A DNA stretch of 64,000 nucleotides, from the NCBI GenBank assembly GCA_016165875.1, contig JABBOT010000014.1, forward strand, positions 9,595,489 through 9,659,488, written 5' to 3'. The DNA is from Acanthopleura granulata (Eukaryota > Mollusca > Polyplacophora > Chitonida > Chitonidae). The notes under the pieces were generated by a model, which was not told the origin of the DNA, did no database searches, and was given only the letters and a program-made list of their open reading frames with translations. Numbering within the stretch: position 1 is the stretch's first letter; every line of letters starts with the position of its first letter. Positions 29,133-38,979 of the stretch are shown in pieces. A program made the translations under genes and the position numbers.

Positions 29133-32090
29133 TTAAGTCGTTGTGGGTAGTGGGCCGACACAGTCAATAGCGATTCGGTCGAATGCACTCTCTACGGGAG
29201 GTAGGGGATTTAGAGGAGCTTTGCGACAATATTTAGGTGTCTTCCTAGTATTACACTTAGTGCAAGTTCTAACCCAATGTTCAGTGTCAGCATACATGCC
29301 GTGCCAAAAGTAACGTCGTTTAATTTTCTCATAGGTCTTACTAATGCCAAAATGACCACCAGTGGGATCGTCGTGATAAGCGCATAATATCTGTTTCCTT
29401 AGTTGGTTTGGAACAACTAATAACAGCCCTTTCGAATTGGCTGGACTTTTGTCAGATATGGAAATGCGATGAAGGATACCATCCGAATCCAGAGCATAGT
29501 GATCAGCTGTTAGCAAAATAGTTCTAGCATCGGCATCTTTTGACGGCAGCTGCTTGTTTTCTAAGTATGCTATTAGCATGGAGGTTGTCGGATCTTGCCT
29601 TTGAAAGTCAGACAGCTGAGCCAAGGGGAGATCCAAGGCATTGATACTGACTTCTTTAGCTGTGGATTTGCTTACCTCAGATGATTTAAAAGGAATTCTA
29701 GACAACCCGTCGGCATTTTCATGAACTCTACCTGCTCGATGAACTACTGTAAAGTCGAACTCCTGGAGAGCCATAGCCCAGCGTGCTAATCTTCCAGAAG
29801 GTTCCTTAAGCTCCAGAAGCCATCGGAGGGCGCTATGGTCGGTTATCACAGTGAAATGCCTACCATACAGATAAGGCCTGAAATACTTGATACCGGCTAC
29901 TACAGCAAGTGCCTCTTTCTCGGTAATGCTATAATTTTTCTCGTGGATGGTTAGCGACCTACCTGCGTATGCTACTACAGCCTCTTTTCCATCTTTGTCC
30001 TGAGCTAGAATCATACCTATTCCTAAGTCACTAGCGTCTGTACAGAGTTTAAATGGTTTGGTGAAGTCGGGAAAGATTAACACAGGAGGGTTACTTAGCG
30101 CAAGCTTTAGGTTTTCAAAAGCTTCCTGGCATTCAGCAGACCACATAAACGGTTTGTCCTTCTTTGTGAGCTCATTTAGAGGAGCAGCTATGGCCGAAAA
30201 TCCTTTCACAAATTTCCGATAGTAATTAGCCAAACCTGTGAAACTCCTAAGTTCTTTAAGGTTCCTGGGCCTTGGGTACTCATTGATAACTTTGCATTTC
30301 TCTGGATCTGGACGAATTCCATCTTTAGATACCACATGACCCAAATACTTTACCTCTCTGCAAGCAAAATTGCACTTTTGAGGCTTCAGCCTTAACCTGG
30401 CCTCCTTAAGTCGCTGGAATACCGCTTCTAGATGTTTAAGATGATCTTCAAAACTCGGAGAGAATACAATTATATCATCGATATAAATGAGGCAGATATC
30501 ATAGGTTAAACCTCGAAGAACACTTTCCATAACTCGTTGGAATGAACTGGGGGCATTTGTGACTCCAAAGGGAAGTCGGGTAAACTGATAAAGACCCGAG
30601 TGTACGATGAAGGCAGTTCTATCTGCAGTCTGAGGATCCAACTCTATCTGCCAGTAACCACTTCTAAGGTCCAAAGTACTAAAGTAAGCAGCGCACTTAC
30701 CTGAGATTGCTTGGAATGATTCTTCCATCCTTGGTAACGGATATGAATCCTTGTATGTGACAGAGTTTAATTTCCTATAGTCCACACAGAAACGTATAGA
30801 GTTGTCGGGCTTTTTAACTAACACTACTGGACTTGCCCATGGAGACTGACTTTCCTCAATTACATCCTGGTCTAGCATCTTACGTATGTGATCATCTATG
30901 ACCTGTCGCTGAGCTGGGCCCACTCTGTAGGGCCTTTGTCTAATGGGGGCGTGGTCACCCGTCTCTATCCTATGCTTAATTGTTGAGCTTTTAGATAATT
31001 CTGAATCATCATTTGCGAACACATCTCTGTAGTCCATCAACAACTTCTCAAGTTTGCCCTTTTGGTCTGTGTCCAATTCAGAAGTACTTAAGTCAACCGC
31101 AGGAGGGTCATTAAAGGGATTAAAGGGATTACAGTTACCACCTGGGGAAGAAGGACTATCTAGCGAGACGGCATTCACATGCTCCGCAGGGGACTCTACA
31201 CTAGGATAAACATTAAACTGATCTGCTGAAAATGTTCCCAAGTTCAGTAAGTCTCTTATGTGAACTGATTCCCCGCTGGGATTTAAAATTCTGATAGGGA
31301 TAAGACCATTAACAACGGTGACTAAAGCTCGGGCTCCAATTACGCCCTTCTTACCGTATAAATCTTCATTAGGCTCGAATAATCCAGAACATCCCTCAAG
31401 AAAACCATTGTGGACTTTAGCCATAAAGACAGTTTGGGAATTTGCATTTAATTCGACATGAGTGAAGGCGCAAACCTTGCTTGCACCGGTTAGATTATAC
31501 TTCTTTTGTAGCTTAACAATCTCCGAACCTCGAAGTTGGAACGTTCCCTCATCAAAGTTAATGTGACCACCATAGGTAGACAAGAAATCAGTACCTAATA
31601 TGACTTCATATGTCAAATCAGCTACGACATATACCTTATGGAGAACATGTAATTTACCTATCTCTAATGGTAAGGACAATGTGCCTAATATCTTCATAAC
31701 AGATCCATTAGCAGAAACGACGGTAGGCATGTCAGAAGCTGTAAGAGGGAGCTTTCTTAGCGTTGGGTCCCTAAGTCTAAACTCATTTTGAATAACACTT
31801 ACTCCAGCACCTGTGTCTATAAGAACAGAGACAGCTGAGTCACTAACCTTAGCACAAACAGAGCTAGCAATTGAAGCTAAAATTACCTTCTTGGTTTCAG
31901 TTACATTTTCCGAATCCACAGGTATGTCGACATCGGCTGGTTTAACAAATGACGGCTCGGTGTGACGTCTGTGTTTCTCGAAGAGTTCAACACAGCTGTG
32001 TGGAAGCCGTGGGTTGTAACTGAGCAACGTTGTAACCAATTCTTTTCCAACATTTACGATAACAATAAACACAATGATAATAAAACTCAA
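29133..32090 (-). CDS. pol: pol: protease, reverse transcriptase, RNase H, start of integrase
   Basis: 985 codons. In order: aspartic protease (DTGA at about residues 92-95), reverse transcriptase with WASPVVLVKKPD and the catalytic YIDD (about 536-539), RNase H (CTDASDLGIG and TDHSALRWLL), and the integrase HHCC finger (GGHFGISKTY to CTKCNTRK) followed by the first catalytic Asp (IAIDCVGPLP). The frame ends at a TAA at 29130-29132. The same frame continues directly after it, so this is a single nonsense change in this copy. Confidence 0.95.
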   Translation of the reverse strand: MSFIIIVFIVIVNVGKELVTTLLSYNPRLPHSCVELFEKHRRHTEPSFVKPADVDIPVDSENVTETKKVILASIASSVCAKVSDSAVSVLIDTGAGVSVIQNEFRLRDPTLRKLPLTASDMPTVVSANGSVMKILGTLSLPLEIGKLHVLHKVYVVADLTYEVILGTDFLSTYGGHINFDEGTFQLRGSEIVKLQKKYNLTGASKVCAFTHVELNANSQTVFMAKVHNGFLEGCSGLFEPNEDLYGKKGVIGARALVTVVNGLIPIRILNPSGESVHIRDLLNLGTFSADQFNVYPSVESPAEHVNAVSLDSPSSPGGNCNPFNPFNDPPAVDLSTSELDTDQKGKLEKLLMDYRDVFANDDSELSKSSTIKHRIETGDHAPIRQRPYRVGPAQRQVIDDHIRKMLDQDVIEESQSPWASPVVLVKKPDNSIRFCVDYRKLNSVTYKDSYPLPRMEESFQAISGKCAAYFSTLDLRSGYWQIELDPQTADRTAFIVHSGLYQFTRLPFGVTNAPSSFQRVMESVLRGLTYDICLIYIDDIIVFSPSFEDHLKHLEAVFQRLKEARLRLKPQKCNFACREVKYLGHVVSKDGIRPDPEKCKVINEYPRPRNLKELRSFTGLANYYRKFVKGFSAIAAPLNELTKKDKPFMWSAECQEAFENLKLALSNPPVLIFPDFTKPFKLCTDASDLGIGMILAQDKDGKEAVVAYAGRSLTIHEKNYSITEKEALAVVAGIKYFRPYLYGRHFTVITDHSALRWLLELKEPSGRLARWAMALQEFDFTVVHRAGRVHENADGLSRIPFKSSEVSKSTAKEVSINALDLPLAQLSDFQRQDPTTSMLIAYLENKQLPSKDADARTILLTADHYALDSDGILHRISISDKSPANSKGLLLVVPNQLRKQILCAYHDDPTGGHFGISKTYEKIKRRYFWHGMYADTEHWVRTCTKCNTRKTPKYCRKAPLNPLPPVESAFDRIAIDCVGPLPTTT

Positions 32091-33059
32091 CAGATGAACA
32101 ATGGCATTAGAGAGCAGATTCGAGTTAGAATCACCTATCGTCCCACAGTCAGCACGGTCACCTTTCAGTCCGTTTGAATTTACATCAATAGGCGAAAGTT
32201 GCAGGGTGCCTTTGTTAATAGTGGCTGTTTCAGGGGATTTGGGGACGCTAGCATCCGTTTGGCTACCTACTTCTTTAAAGTTTCTCTCGGAGGTGCTATT
32301 TCCAAAACTACATTTATTTTCAAAAGTGATTTTACATGGGGAAATATGATTAAAATTAGAATCACTCGAATTTCTTAAAGAAGAATGCTGAGGCTCTGGT
32401 GGGGGTCTAGGATTTAGCTTAACCCGGGTGGATTTGCCCCTGATGGCTAAACTAGCCGTTGTACTTACCCTAGGTCTGGGAGATGTAGTATTATTACTAG
32501 CATTGAGTTTCGAGTCTGAAATGTTTTGATTAGAATTTGGAAGTCGAACTCTTCCTACCTGAAGTCCACTATCCTCCCAGTTATAGTGAACTTCCTCTAG
32601 TTTAAAGGCACGTTACTCGAATTGTTAGGTTGCGAGGATTGTCGTCTGGCATTGTTTCTCTTTCTTTTTCGACAATCGTTGATTACATGGCCAGGAGTTT
32701 TACAATAATTACAGAATTGTTTAGTTTTTGTTTTCTCGGGGCAGTCCTTCGCCATGTGGCCTAGTCGCTGGCATGATCTACAAATAGGAGTGCCGTCGAC
32801 GGCTCGAAAACGGTCGAAATCTTTTGAATTTGAGGAGGTGTGGCTATCAGGCTGAGACTTTGTGATTGGTTGCTGCTTCGCAGCTTGCGAACTTAAGGCG
32901 GCAATGCTGACGGCGCTTGGATACGCCCTCTCAGCCAATCTGGCTTTGTTTAGCGCATCTTCTAAATTTTCCGGTTTTTGAAAAATTACATGGGACCTTA
33001 GAAAAGGGTTAAGTCCCTGCATAAAGAAGGATAAGGTTTCAACATCCGATTTCCTAGCT
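31059..33059 (-). repeat. 2-kb segment duplicated at 33073-35073 (offset 2,014)
   Basis: Reading frames and sequence repeat at a constant offset of 2,014 (for example 32101 against 34115 and 31600 against 33614) with only scattered substitutions. One edge coincides with the N run, which points to an assembly join between haplotypes or between two element copies. Confidence 0.9.
32597..33022 (-). CDS. gag: gag C-terminal fragment, second copy
   Basis: Continuous frame from the end of capsid (MQGLNPFLRSHVIF) through both CCHC knuckles. Here the T-run deletion seen at about 34990 is absent, so capsid and nucleocapsid stay in one frame. Confidence 0.88.
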   Translation of the reverse strand: MQGLNPFLRSHVIFQKPENLEDALNKARLAERAYPSAVSIAALSSQAAKQQPITKSQPDSHTSSNSKDFDRFRAVDGTPICRSCQRLGHMAKDCPEKTKTKQFCNYCKTPGHVINDCRKRKRNNARRQSSQPNNSSNVPLN

Positions 33060-33072
33060 NNNNNNNNNNNNN
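33060..33072. other. assembly gap (13 N)
   Basis: Run of N between two copies of the same element region. The true gap size is unknown. Confidence 0.99.
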
Positions 33073-34104
33073 CTTTTGGTCTGTGTCCAATTCAGAAGTA
33101 CTTAAGTCAACCGCAGGAGGGTCATTAAAGGGATTAAAGGGATTACAGTTACCACCTGGGGAAGAAGGACTATCTAGCGAGACGGCATTCACCTGCTCCG
33201 CAGGGGACTCTACACTAGGATAAACATTAAACTGATCTGCTGAAAATGTTCCCAAGTTCAGTAAGTCTCTTATGTGAACTGATTCCCCGCTGGGATTTAA
33301 AATTCTGATAGGGATAAGACCATTAACAACGGTGACTAAAGCTCGGGCTCCAATTACGCCCTTCTTACCGTATAAATCTTCATTAGGCTCGAATAATCCA
33401 GAACATCCCTCAAGAAAACCATTGTGGACTTTAGCCATAAAGACAGTTTGGGAATTTGCATTTAATTCGACATGAGTGAAGGCGCAAACCTTGCTTGCAC
33501 CGGTTAGATTATACTTCTTTTGTAGCTTAACAATCTCCGAACCTCGAAGTTGGAACGTTCCCTCATCAAAATTAATGTGACCACCATAGGTAGACAAGAA
33601 ATCAGTACCTAATATGACTTCATATGTCAAATCAGCTACGACATATACCTTATGGAGAACATGTAATTTACCTATCTCTAATGGTAAGGACAATGTGCCT
33701 AATATCTTCATAACAGATCCATTAGCAGAAACGACGGTAGGCATGTCAGAAGCTGTAAGAGGGAGCATTCTTAGCGTTGGGTCCCTAAGTCTAAACTCAT
33801 TTTGAATAACACTTACTCCAGCACCTGTGTCTATAAGAACAGAGACAGCTGAGTCACTAACCTTAGCACAAACAGAGCTAGCAATTGAAGCTAAAATTAC
33901 CTTCTTGCTTTCAGTTACATTTTCCGAATCCACAGGTATGTCGACATCGGCTGGTTTAACAAATGACGGCTCGGTGTGACGTCTGTGTTTCTCGAAGCGT
34001 TCAACACAGCTGTGTGGAAGCCGTGGGTTGTAACTGAGCAACGTTTTAACCAATTCTTTTCCAACATTTACGATAACAATAAACACAATGATAATAAAAC
34101 TCAA
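33073..34104 (-). CDS. pol: pol fragment (protease and linker), upstream copy
   Basis: Nearly identical to the first third of the pol frame at 31059-32090. It includes the aspartic protease motif IDTGAGVSVI and ends at the assembly gap. Probably an assembly or haplotype duplicate rather than a separate gene. Confidence 0.85.
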
Positions 34105-34610
34105 CAGATGAACAATGGCATTAGAGAGCAGATTCGAGTTAGAATCACCTATCGTCCCACAGTCAGCACGGTCACCTTTCAGTCCGTTTGAATTTACATC
34201 AATAGGCGAAAGTTGCAGGGTGCCTTTGTTAATAGTGGCTGTTTCAGGGGATTTGGGGACGCTAGCATCCGTTTGGATACCTACTTCTTTAAAGTTTCTC
34301 TCGGAGGTGCTATTTCCAAAACTACATCTATTTTCAAAAGTGATTTTACATGGGGAAATATGATTAAAATTAGAATCACTCGAATTTCTTAAAGAAGAAT
34401 GCTGAGGCTCTGGTGGGGGTCTAGGATTTAGCTTAACCCGGGTGGATTTGCCCCTGATGGCTAAACTAGCCGTTGTACTTACCCTAGGTCTGGGAGATGT
34501 AGTATTATTACTAGCATTGAGTTTCGAGTCTGAAATGTTTTGATTAGAATTTGGAAGTCGAACTCTTCCTACCTGAAGTCCACTATCCTCCCAGTTATAG
34601 TGAACTTCCT

Positions 34611-34952
34611 CTAGTTTAAAGGCACGTTACTCGAATTGTTAGGTTGCGAGGATTGTCGTCTGGCATTGTTTCTCTTTCTTTTTCGACAATCGTTGATTAC
34701 ATGGCCAGGAGTTTTACAATAATTACAGAATTGTTTAGTTTTTGTTTTCTCGGGGCAGTCCTTCGCCATGTGGCCTAGTCGCTGGCATGATCTACAAATA
34801 GGAGTGCCGTCGACGGCTCGAAAACGGTCGAAATCTTTTGAATTTGAGGAGGTGTGGCTATCAGGCTGAGACTTTGTGATTGGTTGCTGCTTCGCAGCTT
34901 GCGAACTTAAGGCGGCAATGCTGACGGCGCTTGGATACGCACTCTCAGCCAA
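34611..34952 (-). CDS. gag: gag, nucleocapsid part
   Basis: Two CCHC zinc knuckles are visible, CRSCQRLGHMAKDC and CNYCKTPGHVINDC, followed by a basic RKRKRNNARR tail. This is the C-terminal portion of gag, separated from the capsid part by the frameshift. Confidence 0.9.
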   Translation of the reverse strand: MAESAYPSAVSIAALSSQAAKQQPITKSQPDSHTSSNSKDFDRFRAVDGTPICRSCQRLGHMAKDCPEKTKTKQFCNYCKTPGHVINDCRKRKRNNARRQSSQPNNSSNVPLN

Positions 34953-34975
34953 TCTGGCTTTGTTTAGCGCATCTT

Positions 34976-35659
34976 CTAAATTTTGCGGTTTTGAAAAATT
35001 ACATGGGACCTTAGAAAAGGGTTAAGTCCCTGCATAAAGAATGACAAGGTCTCAACATCCGATTTCCTAGCTCTTTTACAGAGATGTGTAATATCTGTTA
35101 TAAATTCCTCTAGCGGCTCGTTCATCCTCTGTTGCCTAGCATAGAGCGCACTGTCTCTCGCCCAACGCATTTCGGGACCGTCGAAACGGTTTGTGAACGA
35201 ATCTACCAATTGTCCGAAATTTTGTTTAACGGAATCCGATAATCCAGAGTAAAAAGATTGCGCAGGTCCGCTTAAATACATTTTAAAAATGTTCGATCTT
35301 TGGGCGGCTGACCAGCCTAAAACATCGGCATAGGTTATGAAATGATCTAGAAAGGCTTGAAAATCGTCATCAGGTTTACCTGTGAATGATTTTGGGGCTG
35401 GTACACCATTTGGCCCCGGCGAAGTATGCCCTCTAGAATTAGAGCCTGTAATAGATGATAGTATCCTAGCCGTTTCTGAATTTTGATGTGCCAAACTGGT
35501 AAGAACGGTAGAAATTGGCTGTAGGATTTGTTCGATATCTGGGTTGGAATTGGCAGCCGAATCAGAAGTAATTTCAGTCGATGTTGGTGATCCCCCGGAT
35601 CTAAGACTATATCCTAATGGAACTCCCTGAATACCCTGGTTTCTGTTGCTTTGGGCCAT
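34976..35659 (-). CDS. gag: gag, N-terminal part (frameshifted)
   Basis: Reading frame of 227 codons starting 100 nt inside the 5' LTR. It contains the retrotransposon capsid block (FQAFLDHFITYADVLGW, LYARQQRMNEPLEEF, FFMQGLNPFLRSHVIFQ). A one-base deletion in a T-run near 34990 throws it out of frame; the second partial copy of the same region (32597-33022) does not have this deletion. The nucleocapsid part continues in another frame at 34611-34952. Confidence 0.9.
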   Translation of the reverse strand: MAQSNRNQGIQGVPLGYSLRSGGSPTSTEITSDSAANSNPDIEQILQPISTVLTSLAHQNSETARILSSITGSNSRGHTSPGPNGVPAPKSFTGKPDDDFQAFLDHFITYADVLGWSAAQRSNIFKMYLSGPAQSFYSGLSDSVKQNFGQLVDSFTNRFDGPEMRWARDSALYARQQRMNEPLEEFITDITHLCKRARKSDVETLSFFMQGLNPFLRSHVIFQNRKI

Positions 35660-35739
35660 TTTTCTCTAAGTTACAAAAATTAAAAACACTTACCTTAGAA
35701 CTGTATACCAGAGATTTGTCGATGTGTCACTTTGAAACA

Positions 35740-35757
35740 AACCACGCTCTGCTACCA
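35740..35757 (-). promoter_or_regulatory. primer-binding site, initiator-Met tRNA type
   Basis: Two bases after the 5' LTR the minus strand reads TGGTAGCAGAGCGTGGTT. The first twelve bases fit the 3' end of eukaryotic initiator tRNA-Met, the common primer of Ty3/gypsy elements. Confidence 0.75.
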
Positions 35758-35759
35758 AT

Positions 35760-36593
35760 TGATACGGGGTAAGGGTTCGTGTGGCTACTTGATCCGAGCG
35801 CAGAGTTTGTAGAGGAAGCGTTTTGAGTGGAAGCGTCTTAGGGAAACCCTCACGATGGAGCCTATATAGTCTTTTCAGACACAACTAGGTAACACAACGT
35901 GCAGAGTGGAAATTATGCGCTGAGGTTGCCACTAACTATACCCGTAACCTTTATAAAACTATATAGTTTTATAGATAAACCTGTGGACAAAGTGACTACA
36001 ACGACAAGGGGTTAAATAACAAGAAAAGAGTTCTTTAATATATACTTACTACTTATACTTACTATGTGCCGCTGTCCCGGGTTCAAAGTGGAGAGAGAGC
36101 GAACGCCAGCCAAAACAAGTCAATCCCAGTTCAATTTGGTAAAGTCCGAAAGCATAGGGTATCTCCAAAGGAGAGAAGTTATAGCCTTAGATCGGGGGTG
36201 TCAGGAAGCACAGTAACGTAGCGTATGAGTGGCCAAAAGACTTCTGCTTCTCTGAAATTTGGGATTCGCTTATATAGCAGCGAACGAGTAAATCTTTTGT
36301 TTCTAAATTACCGGTCGTAAATTTTGAAGCCTGCGTTATCTCACTTAATGTATCGTCTGGAGGTGCTCTCTTTCCTCCTTTGGGTAACATTAATGGGGAC
36401 CAACGGCGAGAACCATTTTTGACACATGTGCGGGAATTTCAGCTTGGGCCATGATGTAGCGTTGTCCCATCTGGACAATCAGCCACGCCAAACGAACTTA
36501 AACCCGACCGTGAATTTAATCACCTTGTGTGGGCCTTAAACTTACGCGGTTCCTAACCCGGACACATGTAATCACGACATGTGCCTCGTAACA
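35760..36593 (-). repeat. 5' LTR
   Basis: 834 nt, minus-strand start TGTTACGAGGCACATG and end TTACCCCGTATCA. It matches the LTR at 25806-26639 except for about two substitutions (near 36070 and 36244). Confidence 0.95.
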
Positions 36594-36658
36594 CCTCGCT
36601 TTGCCATGAGTCGAATGGAGAGTAATTTGAATTTCAAAGCTTTCAGCAGCTTTGGCAT
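36594..36658 (-). CDS. displaced 5' end of the GT31 gene (codons 1-21)
   Basis: The minus strand reads ATG at 36658-36656, then a short basic cytoplasmic tail (MPKLLKALKFKLLSIRLMAK) up to codon CGA at 36598-36596, where the LTR begins. A second in-frame ATG lies at 36607-36605, and an in-frame TGA stands upstream near 36705. The target-site duplication CCTC joins this piece in frame to GGT at 25803-25801, and the next residues lead straight into the membrane anchor. A TA-rich tatatatatat tract at about 36696-36711 could be the promoter. Known: GT31 enzymes have short basic N-terminal tails. Inferred: this is the original start. Confidence 0.75.
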
Positions 36659-36711
36659 CTTTTCGGCCAAATGGGTATTTCGTAAATATCTATATCTATA
36701 TATATATATTC

Positions 36712-38370
36712 ATGTGCGACTGAACTAATGAGGTTATGAGCTGGCGTCTGAAACGTGTCACAATGTAGCGAGGCTATTGAAGGCGAATATCAGAACGAGG
36801 TTATCGAAAAGTACCGTCAAGACAATGTCCGTAGTAACTGTATCTTTTGCCGCATCCGTTGGTCTGAGATATGTTAAGCGCATAACGTTTGGGTAATATT
36901 CTCGCCTCTCTTGCATTTAAAATGCGATTTACTTTCATCTTCCTGTTTTATAAATTTCCAACTTTAAAAAATCAAACTTCTGTTTGTTTCCACTACATGA
37001 GAATAGTTAACATGTGTTAGGTTTACGGATGAATTAAGAGTTGAGCGCCTCTCGTGTTGCTGCACGACAGGTGTTAAAAATTGATCACCCCTGGGTAGAA
37101 GTAGGGGGATCAGGCATGAGACGGTATAGCGGACTGACGCCTGACAGGAGGCGCATCGATTGACCATCCGTGAAAATACAAAGTTTCATGTAATGTTTTA
37201 GCTTTTCAGATCGGCACGTTAATCAATTGACTACTCCGCCCAGAGGACTCAGGCTTTATACATGGTGGCTGTTCGCCTTAAACGCCGTCTTGATCGGTCA
37301 TTCCTTTCTGCAAATTTTTTTTGTCTTTCCTGAAAGACGCAAGCCTTTCTTTCAAAAGTAACTACTTTGTGTACAAATATTTTAGCGACGGCTACATACA
37401 ATGTAATTAATTTGAGATGACATGATCACCACGACCGCCAAACCTTACCGCAGTCCGCGTAACGTAGAAAAACCTCACACAACGCAGCCTGTCAATGAAC
37501 CTAGACGGAGAGGTCAATTGATGCTATACTGTCTCTGCACGGAGTGGGTAACAGTTAGCTAACACCGTGGCGTCCAGATGCACACCAACCGCAACACAAA
37601 AACTCCAAGATACAGTTACATGTATATATTTATATATCCTCGTGATTTCCAGATGTGTGTACATGCTGATGGGCGTATGCAAGGATTGAATAAAGTTCGC
37701 GCGCGTGCGACCGTGCATGTGGTAAAAGACTGTTGATGGCTGACAAACGTACCTCCAAAACTGGAGAACGTCAAAAGATATCAGCACATAACATAACGTT
37801 AAAACTGAAAGGTGTTACTGAACAGATGCACTGAAATGGCACCATCAAATGGCCCTGTATCACACATTTCGTTGATGGAGGTTCAGAATTCGATGGAATG
37901 CTGTCATGCGACAGCAACGGCCATTGGTTTTGCAATACGGACAATCAAGTCCCCGTCTCCCCCCAACACACACACCAAGACTTAAAAACATGATAGCTGT
38001 CTTGGAAGTCAAAACAACCTGAAAAGTGAAAAAAAAAATGCAAAATCTTAGCCCCCCCCCCCCCGGCAAAAAACGCGCATTTTGAGTCTTAGCCGTTGTC
38101 GGCCACCATTTCAATGCAGTGCAGCTCATGATAAAACCGAGAGAGAAGGCTCTTCTTTTAAACCTCCCCAGGAAACAGTGCAGCGTTGGTAAAATCACGC
38201 GATGGAATGATGGTCTGTCTAGGCCATCGTAAGACATAGTGTAGTGTTTTATAGAGACTGAACGATAGAATGATGCTGTGTTGAAGCCATCATAGATGTT
38301 TGTGTGGCTTGGTGTAAAACATTTGGTGAAACAGAGTAATAGGACGACGGGTACAGCGTGGCTTGTATGA
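36712..38370. other. intergenic stretch between the GT31 start and the cysteine-domain gene
   Basis: No coding exon recognised. A C-run lies at about 38052-38064. Short frames (up to 125 codons) lack family features. Confidence 0.45.
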
Positions 38371-38578
38371 AAATATTTATTTATTTATTTGATTTAATTG
38401 GTATTTTACGCCGTACTCAATAATATTTCACTTATACGACGGCGGCCAGCATTATGGTGGGAGGGAATCAAGCCCACTACCATCAATAAATGGACTTGAG
38501 CTCACACCGCCCGCATTGGTCGGAGGCTACTGGGTCCTTGCACTGCGCTAGCGCGCGAACCGACTGAACCATGACCCC
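38371..38578 (-). mobile_element. SINE with internal deletion
   Basis: Tail half (ggtattttacgccgtactca to catctatggtg-like middle) joined to a head with cgcattggtcggaggct and gcgctagcgcgcgaacc. About 60 nt of the middle is missing. Confidence 0.8.
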
Positions 38579-38979
38579 CTTTAAGAAACTAGGCGGTATG
38601 GAGAATGTACTTCTAGGTCATGGTAGGGCAGTGTGGCTTTTGGTAAAACTGAGCGATGGAATGACCTTAAAAGTGGCCAAAATTGCCCTTCTTAAACATC
38701 ACAAGATACAGTGTTAACCATACCTTACAATGGCTAAAGAATGGACTGAGTGCAGGCATCAAAATTGATTGCTTCAAAAAACACTTTTCTATATTCCTTA
38801 ACTGTTGTGAACGTCATGTTTTAACTGACTTTGTCAGTCATGGCAATGCGCATGTCCATTCCAGTCATCCAGAATGCCGCTCATCTCTTATCATTGTCTA
38901 CAGTATTAATAGGCTATCTCGGATTTGTCACGACTAGAGTGTAACACTCAACACATTTGTCTAACAGACAAGAACAGAA

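Larger units (their letters stand above)
25806..36593 (-). mobile_element. Ty3/gypsy chromovirus LTR retrotransposon, recent insertion
   Basis: Order on the minus strand: 5' LTR (36593-35760), primer-binding site, gag, protease-RT-RNase H-integrase-chromodomain, about 1.4 kb non-coding, polypurine tract, 3' LTR (26639-25806). The LTRs are both 834 nt, start TG and end CA, and differ at only about two positions that I can see. The flanks share CCTC (or ACCTC if the terminal A is shared) as a target-site duplication. The assembled length of 10,788 bp includes a roughly 2-kb segment present twice around a 13-N gap, so the true element is probably about 8.8 kb. The copy itself is defective: a gag frameshift, a stop in integrase and a lost catalytic Glu. 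Confidence 0.95.

Noticed and set aside
32998..34104. Second gag-pol set treated as a nested second retrotransposon
   Set aside because: No extra LTRs; constant 2,014-bp offset and an N gap point to an assembly duplication instead.
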